A stretch of DNA of 64,000 bases from Saprospiraceae bacterium (lineage in GTDB: Bacteria > Bacteroidota > Bacteroidia > Chitinophagales > Saprospiraceae), in the NCBI GenBank assembly GCA_016711125.1, contig JADJTQ010000003.1:744001-808000 (forward strand), read 5' to 3'. Every line of letters starts with the position of its first letter. Position 1 is the stretch's first letter. Both the position numbers and the translations under genes were made by a program. Positions 17,816 through 27,519 of this stretch are shown here, piece after piece. The notes under the pieces were generated by a model, which worked only from the letters and a program-made list of their open reading frames with translations, was not told the DNA's origin and did not search any database.

Positions 17816-20136
17816 ATGATAAGGTCAATTTCGATTGTGATGACCATATTTTGTACGGTGATCTGTCAGGTTGAGTGGCTTTACGGTCAGGATCACTCCA
17901 GCAAAGTTCGTCAGATATATCATGACGAAAACCACAATGCTTTTACTTCACTTATGAGGTTCAAAGATCATATGTATTGCGCTTTTCGTTCGGGTGAACA
18001 CCATGTATATGGTCAAAATGGAGTTATTAAAATACTGATCTCGGAAGACGGCAACGTGTGGCGCGATCATGCTTTAATAAAAAGCATTCAGTATGATCTA
18101 CGGGATCCTAAATTGTCAGTGACACCGGATGGACGGATGATGGTGCTAATTGGCGGTTCAGAGTATCGGGAAAAAGAATTGATATCTCAGCAAACCCAGG
18201 TTGCGTTTTCCGATCTTGAAGGAAAGTACTTTTCGGAACCTGTAGCGGTAATGATTGACGAAGAGATACGAACCCAAAGGGACTGGCTTTGGCGGGTGAC
18301 CTGGCATCATGATATTGGCTATGGCATCGTATACCAGGGACTCAATAAGACCAGCTCTCTAGTCAAAACCGTGGATGGGGTGCATTACGAATGGGTGACC
18401 ACCTTTGACTTGGATGGCAGACCGAATGAGGCGACTATTGGCTTTTTGGAAAACGGTGATATGTGTATTATCCAACGCAGAGAAGAAGGAAATCAATTGG
18501 GCTATTGGGGTGTAAGCCCGGCACCTTTTAAGCGGTGGATTTGGACACCAATGAACTACCGACTTGGTGGACCTGATCTTTTTGTCCTGGATGATCAGAC
18601 GATTTTAGCTGGTACCCGCATACATAATGCCGATGGTCCTTCGACTTCGATCTTGTTAGGAAACCGTTATGGCATGTTTAAAGAGGTGATCAAACTTCCT
18701 TCAGGAGGTGATTGCAGTTATCCTTCTTTTTTGGTAGATGGAGACCGGATTTTAATGAGCTATTATTCATCGCATGAGGGTAAAGCCAGCATATATTTGA
18801 CAGAGATTTTGAAAGAAGATTTAGCGGCGTTGAAAACACCCTGGCTAAAGATTAAACATGATGGGAGGTATTTAGAGACGGAGAAGAATGAGCCTTTTTT
18901 CTGGTTAGGTGGCACCGCCTGGGAACTCCTACATCGATTAAACCGAGAAGAGGTAGTTGATTATCTCGACGACCGGCACGCAAAGGGTTTCTCAGTTGTT
19001 CAGACTGTAGCGCTGGCTGAATTAGATGGGATCAACACTCCTAATGCGTACGGTGAGAAACCGCTGATCAACAATGACCCTGCTCAGCTCAATGAAAGAT
19101 ACTTTGAACATGTCGATTTCGTTTTTGACGAAGCAGCAAGGCGAGGAATGTACATTGGATTTTTACCCACCTGGGGAGATAAATTTAATCTGGCTTCATG
19201 GGGTACTGGCCCGCTGATTTTTACCCCCGAAAATGCGAGGGCGTATGGAAATTTACTAGCCAGACGATATCTTGAAAGACCCAATTTGATTTGGATTTTG
19301 GGAGGTGATCGTGAGCCTGCAGACTATGAAGATACTCTGATCATTCGGGCTATGGCCGAAGGTATCCGATCAATTGATCAAAAGCACCTGATGACTTATC
19401 ATCCAGGAGGGGGTAAAAGTTCAAGTGACTATTTTGTCGGTGAAAGTTGGTTGCAATTAGATATGATCCAGACAGGCCATGACCGGAATGCGAAAGAATA
19501 TCAATATGTACTAAACGACCGGGCCAGACTACCGGTGAGACCTGTGATTAATGGCGAACCTCGCTATGAAGATCATCCCAATCAATTTAAACCAATTGAA
19601 AAGGGCTGGATGGATGAGATTGACGTTCGGCAGACAGCTTACTGGACGATGCTGGCAGGTGCAGCTGGTTACACTTATGGTTGTCATGACATTTGGCAGA
19701 TGTATTCTGCGGATCAAAAACCGGTGAATGGGGCCAGGACCAGTTGGAATGTTGCCCTGGATCTACCTGGATCGGGTCAGGTAGGCATCATGCGTAGTTT
19801 TTTGAAAATTTCCCATGGCAAGATCTGATCAATGACCAGGGACTTATCTTAAATGACAATGTAGAGGACAGTACTCATCAATTGGCGTCAATAACCTCTT
19901 CAAGGAATTTAATCATAGCCTATGTGCCAAATGGTGCTCAGGTGCAGATTGACTTGAGTAAGATGAATGCAAAAAAGGTACAAGCAACCTGGTTTAATCC
20001 AAGAGACGGTACAAAAAGGGAAATTGGAATGTTCTCTACCAATGAGAAGCCTATATTCGAGCCCTGGTCAAAAGGGTGGGGAAGTGATTTTGTGTTAGTG
20101 ATTATGGCTGAGGGTATGGAGAATAGTAGGTTTTAA
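17816..20136 (+). CDS. Secreted two-domain protein: sialidase-like propeller plus apiosidase-like (DUF4038) glycosidase
   Basis: About 773 residues after repairing one missing T in the T6 run at 19798-19803, which gives RSFFENFPWQDLI; the pieces are an ORF ending at 19828 and its continuation to 20136. ATG at 17816 starts a signal peptide (MIRSISIVM...LYGQ); starts at 17786 or TTG 17765 are possible. Residues about 30-330 resemble a sialidase/exo-α-sialidase β-propeller (FRSGEHHVYG, ILISEDGNVW, LRDPKLSVTPDG). From about 345 a DUF4038/GH140-like (β/α) barrel begins (FFWLGGTAWELLHRL...IWILGGDREPADY...GEPRYEDHP), followed by a small C-terminal β domain (WFNPRDGTK). Likely cleaves a branched plant or algal glycan; the substrate is inferred only from family. 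Confidence 0.82.
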
Positions 20137-20366
20137 TTTTTAACAATTATCCGAATTTCAATTTCCGAATTGAACCTCGTTGCCGATAATCCAATATTTC
20201 GACAAATACCAAATTTAACCGATGAAGCACTCTATTTAGAGATTTAGAGGATGGCACGCCCACTGACTTAAGCCACGAATCTCAGATATTTTCAACGGAT
20301 GCTCAATTATTCCTTTATTTTGTTGGGTACTAATATCTGTAATTTAACACATAGTATTAGAGAGGA

Positions 20367-20939
20367 ATGTCAGACCAGTTTTCAGATGAAGAGATAGTGC
20401 GCATGATACAAATGGAGGGAGAAGAAAGGATGTTAGCACTCAAAATGCTTTTTCTTGACAGGAAGGTAAGGGGTGGCATCAGGGCCATCATGAAGGAAGA
20501 AAGGGTCACTTTCGAGTTTGACGACCTTTTGCAGGATACTTTTATCATTTTCGATCGAAACATTAGGAACAATCGGTTTCAGGCTAAAAGCAGTATTCGA
20601 ACATATCTAATCGGTATTGCTAAGTGGCTGATGGTTGGTAGAATGAGGAAGCGGGGAGAAGTAGTCGTTGGTGACATACCTGACGAACTGTATGAATTGC
20701 CCAACTGGTTTATACCGGACTTGCAAGATGAGCGACTATTGATTATCCGCAAATTGATTGGCCAAATGGGAGATCGTTGTCAACAACTTCTCCGCCTTTG
20801 GTCTGAAGAAATAGAAATGAAACAAATAGCTAAGGCGTTGAAGATCAAAGATGCCCAGGCAGCAAAGAAAGAAGCGTACCGCTGCAGGGAGCGATTAAAG
20901 AGGTTATTTCACGAATCTGACACAAATAATAAATTATAA
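20367..20939 (+). CDS. ECF-type RNA polymerase sigma factor
   Basis: 190-residue σ70-family factor with only regions 2 and 4, as in extracytoplasmic-function sigma factors. Region 2 includes FDDLLQDTFIIFDRNI (about 50-66) and the promoter-melting segment with SIRTYLIGIAKW. Region 4 is the C-terminal HTH (MKQIAKALKIKDAQAAKKEAYRCRERL, about 152-180). The stop codon is followed two bases later by the start of a membrane anti-sigma candidate, so they are co-transcribed. A TPR/CHAT protease locus converges from the other side. This points to a membrane- or protease-controlled sigma module. Confidence 0.9.
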   Translation: MSDQFSDEEIVRMIQMEGEERMLALKMLFLDRKVRGGIRAIMKEERVTFEFDDLLQDTFIIFDRNIRNNRFQAKSSIRTYLIGIAKWLMVGRMRKRGEVVVGDIPDELYELPNWFIPDLQDERLLIIRKLIGQMGDRCQQLLRLWSEEIEMKQIAKALKIKDAQAAKKEAYRCRERLKRLFHESDTNNKL

Positions 20940-20941
20940 AA

Positions 20942-21799
20942 ATGTCGGAGGAAGCAGAAGCACTGGAGAGATATATAAAGGGCCAATTAACGGTCGAAGA
21001 GCGGATCGGGTTGGAGAAGCGCTTGACTGAAGATCCAGAATTAGCCAAAAGGTTTGAAGAAGTAATGCTCATTTGGCAAACCCGTGAAGTGCTAGTGGCT
21101 GATGAGCTTCGGAAAGAACTGTCGCGTTTTGATAGACAATCATACTCAAAGAATTGGCTAAAAATTGTTATTGGCTTGATCGTCGTTTCGTCGATAATTG
21201 CACTTTTATTTCTAAATTCCAATCGGGAAACATCTAGTGACGGGGATGAGATACCAATGTTAGAACCCGAATCGATACCCCCCAAAGAAAAAGCCGAGTC
21301 GATTGAGTTGCCGAAAATAGAATTGCCACGGGATGTGCCAGAAGAAAGGGAGAAACTTCCGGCAAAAAAAAAGAACCAACAATTTGCAATGGAGCTCTAC
21401 CAGAAAGGACCTAGTTGGTCGCTTATGCGGGGTGGCGAGGAAGCGACGGATTCGATTCAGCTGGCGATTATTGCCTATGTAGATGAGAACTATACAACTT
21501 GTCTCTCTCTCTTGGGGAGCCAAGACCCACCATCGCAGTCGGTGAGAGAGCTGCAAGCACATTCCATGATACACCTTAACAGATTTGCCGAAGCCTCAAA
21601 TATATTAAAAGAAATATCCGATAGTGGGCAGATACCTTACTACGAGAGATCACAATGGTATTTTATTTTAAGCCAAGTTGCTGCTGATAAGTGGGCTACA
21701 GAAGAAACTAAAAAAATGGTCAATATAATACTGGCAGATCCGGAACATGAGTATCATGAGAGAGTGAAAGAATTGCTAAATAACATTTTTTTCAAGTGA
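20942..21799 (+). CDS. Putative membrane anti-sigma factor with extracytoplasmic TPR-like domain
   Basis: 285 residues. The N-terminal cytoplasmic part (about 1-68) has the anti-sigma-like pattern LERYIKGQLTVEERIGLEKRL..DPELAKRFEE seen in Bacteroidota proteins encoded after ECF sigma genes. One membrane helix follows (about 72-92, LKIVIGLIVVSSIIALLFL). A flexible Pro/Glu/Lys linker (about 100-145) leads to a C-terminal helical domain with TPR-like repeats (about 160-285). There is no zinc-finger HxxxCxxC. It begins two bases after the sigma stop codon. By position it should bind the sigma factor and be released by proteolysis; the nearby CHAT protease is a candidate, but that is inference. 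Confidence 0.75.
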   Translation: MSEEAEALERYIKGQLTVEERIGLEKRLTEDPELAKRFEEVMLIWQTREVLVADELRKELSRFDRQSYSKNWLKIVIGLIVVSSIIALLFLNSNRETSSDGDEIPMLEPESIPPKEKAESIELPKIELPRDVPEEREKLPAKKKNQQFAMELYQKGPSWSLMRGGEEATDSIQLAIIAYVDENYTTCLSLLGSQDPPSQSVRELQAHSMIHLNRFAEASNILKEISDSGQIPYYERSQWYFILSQVAADKWATEETKKMVNIILADPEHEYHERVKELLNNIFFK

Positions 21800-21886
21800 T
21801 TCCCCGGATGCCCGACAAGGGTAATAGATCGATTGTGGCAGTTAAATTTGGGAAAGGAGTTTAGATCCATAAAATGGATTGGAGTC

Positions 21887-23542
21887 CTAGTTTTTAAATT
21901 TTTTCAGTGCTTTCATTTCACCGATTCCTACAAAAGCGGCCCAGAAGAAAGGATGCGCATCGATATTCTCCGGAGCAGTTGAAATCAATTTCAGTTTAGC
22001 TAGTTGTAAAGCCTTATCTTTTGATTTTCTCTGTGCTAATAATTGATAAGATTCAATCATCAATTGTGAAGTTTTTTCATCATTTATTTTCCAGAGTGAA
22101 CTGCATACTGATTGGGCATTCGAATGTAGAAAAGCCCGGGCAAGGCTCATCATCCCTTCACTGCGAGAAAAGTGTCCGATACCGGTCTCGCAAGCGGAAA
22201 GCATGACCATATCTGCATTCAAGGTAAGATTATATATATCTCCTGCATACAGATAATCGATATCTTGATTGTCCAGGCTTTGAAATGCCAAATACGAGAG
22301 ATCGTTTTGATCAAGGTCGGCTTGGCTATGAGTGGCGATGTGCAGAATCCGGGCGAACGAACAGTATTTTATAAAATTAATCTTAGTGGCGTTTTCTCCC
22401 TTTAACCATATTCCCTTTATAATGTCATGAATTTTTTCCGCCTCGGCGTAACTATATTTTAAGGGGTGTATGGTCGATTTAAGCAAACTGTTCACTTCGG
22501 CACTGGAAACGTCAAAAGGAGACATCACGAGGTCGTCGACAGCTTTGTTATTAACGGCTCGATCAAACTCATGGAAATTACTGGCCACTTTATAACTGAT
22601 ATTATATGATCGGATTAGATAGGGCAGAGTCTTGAACCGATCGACCCGGTTGAGTGGCGATGTCAATATGGCATCAAAAGGAAGGGCCCCTATGATGCCA
22701 TCGGTGACGATGATAACATTTGGTTTTAAATAATCATTGACTGGTTTCCATATGCGGGTGTATATTTCTAAGGCAGAATCGGCATAACGTTCAGCACACT
22801 TAATGTATAGCGTATCTTCTTTTTCTTTGACGGAATTAATAAAATAATCCGTGATTCCTGTCCTGAAGTTTTCTACGAGCTGTACCAAGGGAAAGTCAAG
22901 TTCAATCTGATGCAGCCGGAGTTGTTCGTTTGAAAGCGTAAAGATAAATAGCTTTTCATCACCGATAAAATATTGTAGTAAGCACGTCTCCGGCCCTAAA
23001 ATTTTTTCAAATATAATCTCACTTCCCGTGGGCTTCAGGGGTTCCTTTAATTTTCGATAGTTTGGGTAGGTTTGGTCGAGCTCCGATTCATAATCATTAA
23101 GTTCCTTAAGCAAATTGTTTACAAGACTTGAAATGGAGGCGACGCTATCCGACTTATAGGTTTGGCCGGCATCGATCCACTTACTTTGTTTCATCTGCAA
23201 TTTGCGCAGCCGAATCCGTATTTTGGTGAGCGTATCCAATTTTGCGGGTGGAATCTCCTGGTAAATAGATGCATGCGATCTGCGAATATCCTGTTGCAAT
23301 GCGATGGCCTTACACTGGTTGGCGGATAAAAAAGCATGCTCGATGTGGTCCTGATTTGTGTCTATTTGAAATATTTGATACTGCAAAGCAATGGCCTTTT
23401 CAAATATCGGATAGGCGTCCGAATAAAAATCAATAACGGTTTCTTCAAATTCCAACCTCAGGCTTTTATCCGAGATGGGTTCCATGGCGAGATCCAGAGC
23501 AGAAGCGGCATTGCCCAGTTCCGATAATTTTGCTGTCGCCAT
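21887..23542 (-). CDS. CHAT-domain protease (C-terminal half of TPR-CHAT protein)
   Basis: 551 residues. The C-terminal 300 form a CHAT (caspase-like) peptidase with an intact dyad: His405 in LHIATHSQADL and Cys451 in LSACETGIG. The ending (SLWKINDEKTSQLM...HPFFWAAFVGIGE) is typical of CHAT proteins. The first 200 residues are helical and continue the TPR array of the gene just upstream. The 24 bases between the two coding segments are in the same frame and read AEYYQKL flanked by TAG codons (23567-23569 and 23543-23545), so the two ORFs are probably one protein of about 1000 residues or a recent split of it. If translated separately this half has no signal peptide. Confidence 0.88.
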   Translation of the reverse strand: MATAKLSELGNAASALDLAMEPISDKSLRLEFEETVIDFYSDAYPIFEKAIALQYQIFQIDTNQDHIEHAFLSANQCKAIALQQDIRRSHASIYQEIPPAKLDTLTKIRIRLRKLQMKQSKWIDAGQTYKSDSVASISSLVNNLLKELNDYESELDQTYPNYRKLKEPLKPTGSEIIFEKILGPETCLLQYFIGDEKLFIFTLSNEQLRLHQIELDFPLVQLVENFRTGITDYFINSVKEKEDTLYIKCAERYADSALEIYTRIWKPVNDYLKPNVIIVTDGIIGALPFDAILTSPLNRVDRFKTLPYLIRSYNISYKVASNFHEFDRAVNNKAVDDLVMSPFDVSSAEVNSLLKSTIHPLKYSYAEAEKIHDIIKGIWLKGENATKINFIKYCSFARILHIATHSQADLDQNDLSYLAFQSLDNQDIDYLYAGDIYNLTLNADMVMLSACETGIGHFSRSEGMMSLARAFLHSNAQSVCSSLWKINDEKTSQLMIESYQLLAQRKSKDKALQLAKLKLISTAPENIDAHPFFWAAFVGIGEMKALKKFKN

Positions 23543-23566
23543 CTACAGCTTTTGATAATATTCAGC

Positions 23567-24913
23567 CTAAGCCACTTGCAATTTAATATACTGTTCCAGT
23601 TCATATTCTTGATTGATGGGAGAGAGTCTGTTCCAAAGGGTATTCCCGTTGGTTAAATAATGGAGACTACTGTCCATTTGGTTGATATGGGTGAAAGCCG
23701 ACGCCATGGCTGTGCATAGCTCAAGATATTTAGGTTGTAACTGAGATTTTCTATTTTTTAAGAACCAGCTTTTTGTCTGTTTGAAACACTGAAGTGCTGT
23801 AGAGTCTTGATGCATTTCAACCAGACAATTAGCCACGTTAAATCGAGATTGTGCGACCGATCCTGAATTTTCGCCCTGGCTGGTTATTCGGGCCTGAAGT
23901 GATTTCTGGTACCATTCCAGCGCTTCTTCATGCCTCCCTGCATTTTTGTAGCAATTACCCCTATTATTATCAACCATGCTTAAAGATCCCGCATAGGATG
24001 GACCAAGCGCTCTAATTAGTTGTTCGGCCTCAGTGTAAAGGGTTAGGGCCTTCTTAAGATCTCCTTTGCGACTATAATAGTTTGCAATATTGATGGAGGG
24101 TGCAATCATGCGGGCATGTGGACCATTATATACGGATTGATAGATGCTATTTGCCTCACTATATTGATGAATGGCCGCTTCGAAATTTCCCGTCTGTGAG
24201 TTTAGTAAACCATATTCGACCAGGATGTCTCCCACTCTCGGGTGATTAGCCAATGAGTCTTTAGCTATTTGCAAGGCCATCTCATAGGCCTTACTTGACT
24301 CGGAAGGTAAATTGAGGGCATTGAAAAGATTGGCTCTCCATTGCCAATATAGAATCCGTTCATAATTACTAACCTTTGTACATCCAATTAGAGTATCTGC
24401 TTTGGAGAGATAATAGGATGCGGAATCCAGGTCATCATTGTCTGTAAAGCTCAGTACCAGATTATTTAAGATATGTAGTTTTTTAGTATCCTTATCAGGA
24501 ATGGTTTTCGTCAATGGCAAAAGAAGTTTTAAATAGTCAATCGCTTTGAGTAGTTCTCCTTTTCGCTGATATGTACCGAAATAAAATTCATATAAGTCAA
24601 AAACAGGAATCGTATCAGTATACCCATAATATAAGCTTGCTTTGTCAAGGTTTTGTATTGCCTCATCCAATTGTCCCCGATTAAGAGCCAGATGGGCTTT
24701 ATTATGATAAAGTTTAGCGGCGCCTAGCACGTCCGTGGTATCAAGGTTTGAGACTATTTGCAAGATCAGTGAATCGGCCTCAGCAAATTTAAAGTTCTCT
24801 ATTAAAGATTTTACTTGCCCAAACCAGGCATAACTATCTCCGCGTTCTTTGGTTTGAGCTGAAACAAGGTTATCGAAAAGCACAAAGACTAGTATAAGGA
24901 CTGTATATCTCAT
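23567..24913 (-). CDS. Secreted TPR protein (N-terminal half of TPR-CHAT protein)
   Basis: 448 residues. It has a Sec signal peptide (MRYTVLILVFVLFDNLVSAQ) followed by repeated helical pairs of TPR type, for example NLDKASLYYGY, GDLKKALTLYTEAEQLI and GRHEEALEWYQKSLQ. TPR arrays of this kind precede CHAT peptidase domains in single polypeptides across Bacteroidota and cyanobacteria. It ends in a TAG codon in frame with the following CHAT segment. The protein would act outside the cytoplasmic membrane, the same side as the helical C-terminal domain of the adjacent anti-sigma candidate. Confidence 0.87.
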   Translation of the reverse strand: MRYTVLILVFVLFDNLVSAQTKERGDSYAWFGQVKSLIENFKFAEADSLILQIVSNLDTTDVLGAAKLYHNKAHLALNRGQLDEAIQNLDKASLYYGYTDTIPVFDLYEFYFGTYQRKGELLKAIDYLKLLLPLTKTIPDKDTKKLHILNNLVLSFTDNDDLDSASYYLSKADTLIGCTKVSNYERILYWQWRANLFNALNLPSESSKAYEMALQIAKDSLANHPRVGDILVEYGLLNSQTGNFEAAIHQYSEANSIYQSVYNGPHARMIAPSINIANYYSRKGDLKKALTLYTEAEQLIRALGPSYAGSLSMVDNNRGNCYKNAGRHEEALEWYQKSLQARITSQGENSGSVAQSRFNVANCLVEMHQDSTALQCFKQTKSWFLKNRKSQLQPKYLELCTAMASAFTHINQMDSSLHYLTNGNTLWNRLSPINQEYELEQYIKLQVA

Positions 24914-25476
24914 TTCACATAATCTGGGTTGAAATTAAGAATGATTATGGTGTCACTACTGTATTTTAACCGCAAAAAGTAAGACGGCAGGGTTCGACGA
25001 GACTGTTGAAATACTCACCTCGCCCTGATTTAACCAATAACCCATTTCTACTTTAGCATGAATCAGCCGTTCTCGTCGCTTCTGATTTTACTGAGAATCA
25101 GTCGGTTACGATTTTAAGTAGCTTCCTTCGTCTCGCCTCGCCAGAAACGACGCTTGACGGCTTCAGCATCAAGTTGCCTAATTCAACAGCCTCTCCTTCG
25201 CATTAGATCTTTCGATTCACCAATCTGCTCGTTTATTGACTGAGGCTACAACAGTCCCTTGGAATACGCTTTGATCACCAACTAGTTTTTTTAAGTATTC
25301 TGGCTGCGAACAAAAAACATGAGGATGAAGTGGGTACCAGTCTGATTTTGCAGACACTAACAACCGAATTCGAGCATCTGTTTTCCAACTCTGAAGTTTG
25401 ACATCAGATGAACTGACAAAAAAATAACTCGAATCTATAGAGGTACATTATATGTAATAAATCAATTTAGAAAAAT
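24914..25476. other. Intergenic region containing a dispersed repeat
   Basis: About 560 bases between the TPR and S74-type genes without a convincing ORF on either strand. The centre carries a repeat shared with 33352-33410, listed separately. An AT-rich stretch (25400-25470) probably includes the promoter of the next gene, but no clear TAnnTTTG box is seen. Confidence 0.55.
25117..25176. repeat. Dispersed intergenic repeat, copy 1
   Basis: Begins AGTAGCTTCCTTCGTCTCGC and shares about 60 bases with 33352-33410 (CCAGAAACGA, TGACGGC, CAGC.TCAAG), with a few substitutions and one one-base gap. It includes a short inverted repeat, CTTGA...TCAAG. Both copies lie between genes. Confidence 0.65.
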
Positions 25477-26313
25477 ATGAAAGATATCAAGATTATTGGC
25501 TATCTGGGCGCTTGCATATTGGTGCAAATCCAGTTCCAAACGCTTTTGGCTCAGGCCATTACTACTGAACAATATATTGAAGTATTGAGCCCATTGAATA
25601 ATTCCTTTCGAACCGAGATTTATCCCAGTACCATCTATCAGAGGGCGTCAGGTGTGGGAGTTAAAACAACCACACTTGCTACGACGGGACAGGATTTTAC
25701 CCTCTCCACCAATACGGAAACCTTGCGATTTGTCTCAGATTATAATCCAATCTCCGGACCTTTGGCTACATGGTATTTTAAGAATTCAGGTGGCTCTGAT
25801 ATGGAGGTCATGACCCTTAATAAAACCGGAGACCTATTCATCAAGACCTTAACCAACATTGGCGACTTTAAAAATATGCAATACAATGACGCTACCGGTC
25901 AGTTGGGTTGGGACAATTCTTCACGCAGGTATAAAATCAATATCAGTACATTAAAGGACGATTGGACAAAAATATTAAATGCCCGGCCGGTGAAATACAG
26001 CCGTCCTGCCAGTCCCGATCACTGGGAGTACGGGTATATCGCGGAAGAAATGGATAGCATAGGTTTGAGGAACCTCGTGGGATATGACCAAGATGGCATT
26101 CCAGATGATGTGAAATACGACAAGATGGTGGTTTACCTCACGGAGATGATTAAAATACAGCAAAATAGAATCACGGAACTCAGTACTTCAATTGCTGAAT
26201 TAAGACAGTATCTTTCACTGCCTAAAAATAAGTTTGAAGTACTGGATAAACAATCTGCCTTAATTCTCAAAGAAGGAAGGGCTACCCGAGCAGAAGTTAC
26301 TTCTCCACGCTAA
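25477..26313 (+). CDS. Secreted protein with Peptidase_S74-type intramolecular chaperone domain
   Basis: 278 residues with a signal peptide (MKDIKIIGYLG...LLAQ). The C-terminal part from about residue 145 resembles the S74 tail-fibre/endosialidase chaperone: SSRRYKINISTLKDDW, HWEYGYIAEEMDSIGLRNLVGYD and a final coiled coil (KIQQNRITELSTSIAELRQYL). S74 domains trimerise and often self-cleave at a Ser in the SSRRYK-like region. In Bacteroidota these proteins are commonly surface exposed and have no phage context, as here. The N-terminal region (30-140) is β-rich and unassigned. Confidence 0.78.
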   Translation: MKDIKIIGYLGACILVQIQFQTLLAQAITTEQYIEVLSPLNNSFRTEIYPSTIYQRASGVGVKTTTLATTGQDFTLSTNTETLRFVSDYNPISGPLATWYFKNSGGSDMEVMTLNKTGDLFIKTLTNIGDFKNMQYNDATGQLGWDNSSRRYKINISTLKDDWTKILNARPVKYSRPASPDHWEYGYIAEEMDSIGLRNLVGYDQDGIPDDVKYDKMVVYLTEMIKIQQNRITELSTSIAELRQYLSLPKNKFEVLDKQSALILKEGRATRAEVTSPR

Positions 26314-26648
26314 ATTAAATTACTAATGATTTCAAACCTTGAGTTTGTTAAATCATTCCTCTGAATGGACATCTAACGTGCTGTCTCAGTCTTTTTGAAT
26401 CGATCTTAACATTAAGGTGATCTTTTAGAGATAGTTTTGGATGTAGTAATTGTCATGGCTTTAAAGAAGTAAAATGCCATGTATCGTGGGCTGGTATTAA
26501 GGGAGCAAACCGCTTCTCTAATACCTCGCATAGGCAATTGATATATTGAGTAATTCTCATAAGAAGTCCATGTTCAAGGAGCGATACCTTGCGAAGTGTG
26601 ACATTGAAAGAAAGATATTCCTGGCAGGAATCTAAAATAGATATATAT

Positions 26649-26879
26649 ATGAAACTATCAAATCGTGAAAGAGAAATTCTCTATTTGATTTCGATGGAAA
26701 AAACCAATATAGAGATTGCGGAATCACTTTATTTGAGTCTCGAAACTATCCGGACTCATCGTAAAAATATCATGGGCAAATTATCTGCTGTTAATACGGC
26801 AGGCATGATAAGAAGGGCATTTGAAACAGGTGTTTTAGGGGTGTTTTATCAAAGCCAACGGAGCCTGGTCCAAGTTTAG
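26649..26879 (+). CDS. Orphan LuxR/GerE-type HTH protein
   Basis: 76-residue stand-alone LuxR DNA-binding domain (LSNREREILYLISMEKTNIEIAESLYLSLETIRTHRKNIMGKL) without a receiver or sensor domain. ATG at 26649 is chosen; the frame is open back to a TTG at 26589 but that extension has no domain. Similar tetrahelical HTHs in the response regulator at 1682 are about 45% alike by eye. It may be a free-standing regulator or the leftover of a response regulator; the upstream 270 bases show no receiver remnant I can recognise. Confidence 0.7.
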   Translation: MKLSNREREILYLISMEKTNIEIAESLYLSLETIRTHRKNIMGKLSAVNTAGMIRRAFETGVLGVFYQSQRSLVQV

Positions 26880-27000
26880 TCACCATTTATACTGATGACT
26901 ATACGCCAGAGATACCGGTGAACTATGCAAGAGGCCAAGTATTTTAATTTCAGAATAAGTTCGTGAATGAGGTCGTGTATTGTTCAAGGGTACAGTGTTG

Positions 27001-27483
27001 TTATTTTTTGCTCAAGATTTCATCGAGCTCAAGACCATAATCGTATTGCAGATCCTCGTGTACTTTGTCTATGGCGGCATTTATTTTTTTGAGTTGCGTA
27101 TTTAGCATATTAACCAGAACTTTGCTGTAGTGTATTGGCAAATTGTTGACTTTAATTTGACGGAGAAAGTGAATGCGCGATTCGATTTCTGTCTCTTTCG
27201 ATCCTGAAAAGCGGATGACCTTATCCAGATTCCGAAGAATTTTGCGAAGGCTTTTTTTGATCCAGTAGATATTCGCTTTATTGATTTGAAGGAATTCCTC
27301 CTCAATATCGGTTTTGATTGATTGCCTAAATCTATCTTCGTTGTTAGCATCGTAAATCAAATAGGTGAGGAGTTCTTTAGTTTCCTTTTTTGACCTCGCC
27401 AGCCGAAGGCATATTTGGAGAATACTGTCTCGATCTAATGTTTCCAATTCTTTTTTTAATTGATGTAAAGTGGCCGTTTGCAT
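27001..27483 (-). CDS. Hypothetical helical cytoplasmic protein
   Basis: 160 residues, rich in Lys, Leu, Ile and Glu, predicted all-helical and without a signal peptide or membrane helix. The opening (LHQLKKELETLDRDSILQICLRL) and KETKELLTYLIYD resemble small uncharacterised Bacteroidota proteins (possibly DUF6155-like). No catalytic motif is visible. It is divergent from the DUF1080-TRAP operon, with the 30-bp tandem repeats between the two start codons. Confidence 0.65.
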   Translation of the reverse strand: MQTATLHQLKKELETLDRDSILQICLRLARSKKETKELLTYLIYDANNEDRFRQSIKTDIEEEFLQINKANIYWIKKSLRKILRNLDKVIRFSGSKETEIESRIHFLRQIKVNNLPIHYSKVLVNMLNTQLKKINAAIDKVHEDLQYDYGLELDEILSKK

Positions 27484-27519
27484 GGCTGAAAGGTACTAAG
27501 ACTTTTAAAATTTTGCGAT

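Noticed and set aside
25477..26313. Phage tail-fibre gene marking a prophage
   Set aside because: No structural, packaging or integrase genes are nearby, and the protein has a Sec signal peptide; S74 domains are common in Bacteroidota surface proteins.
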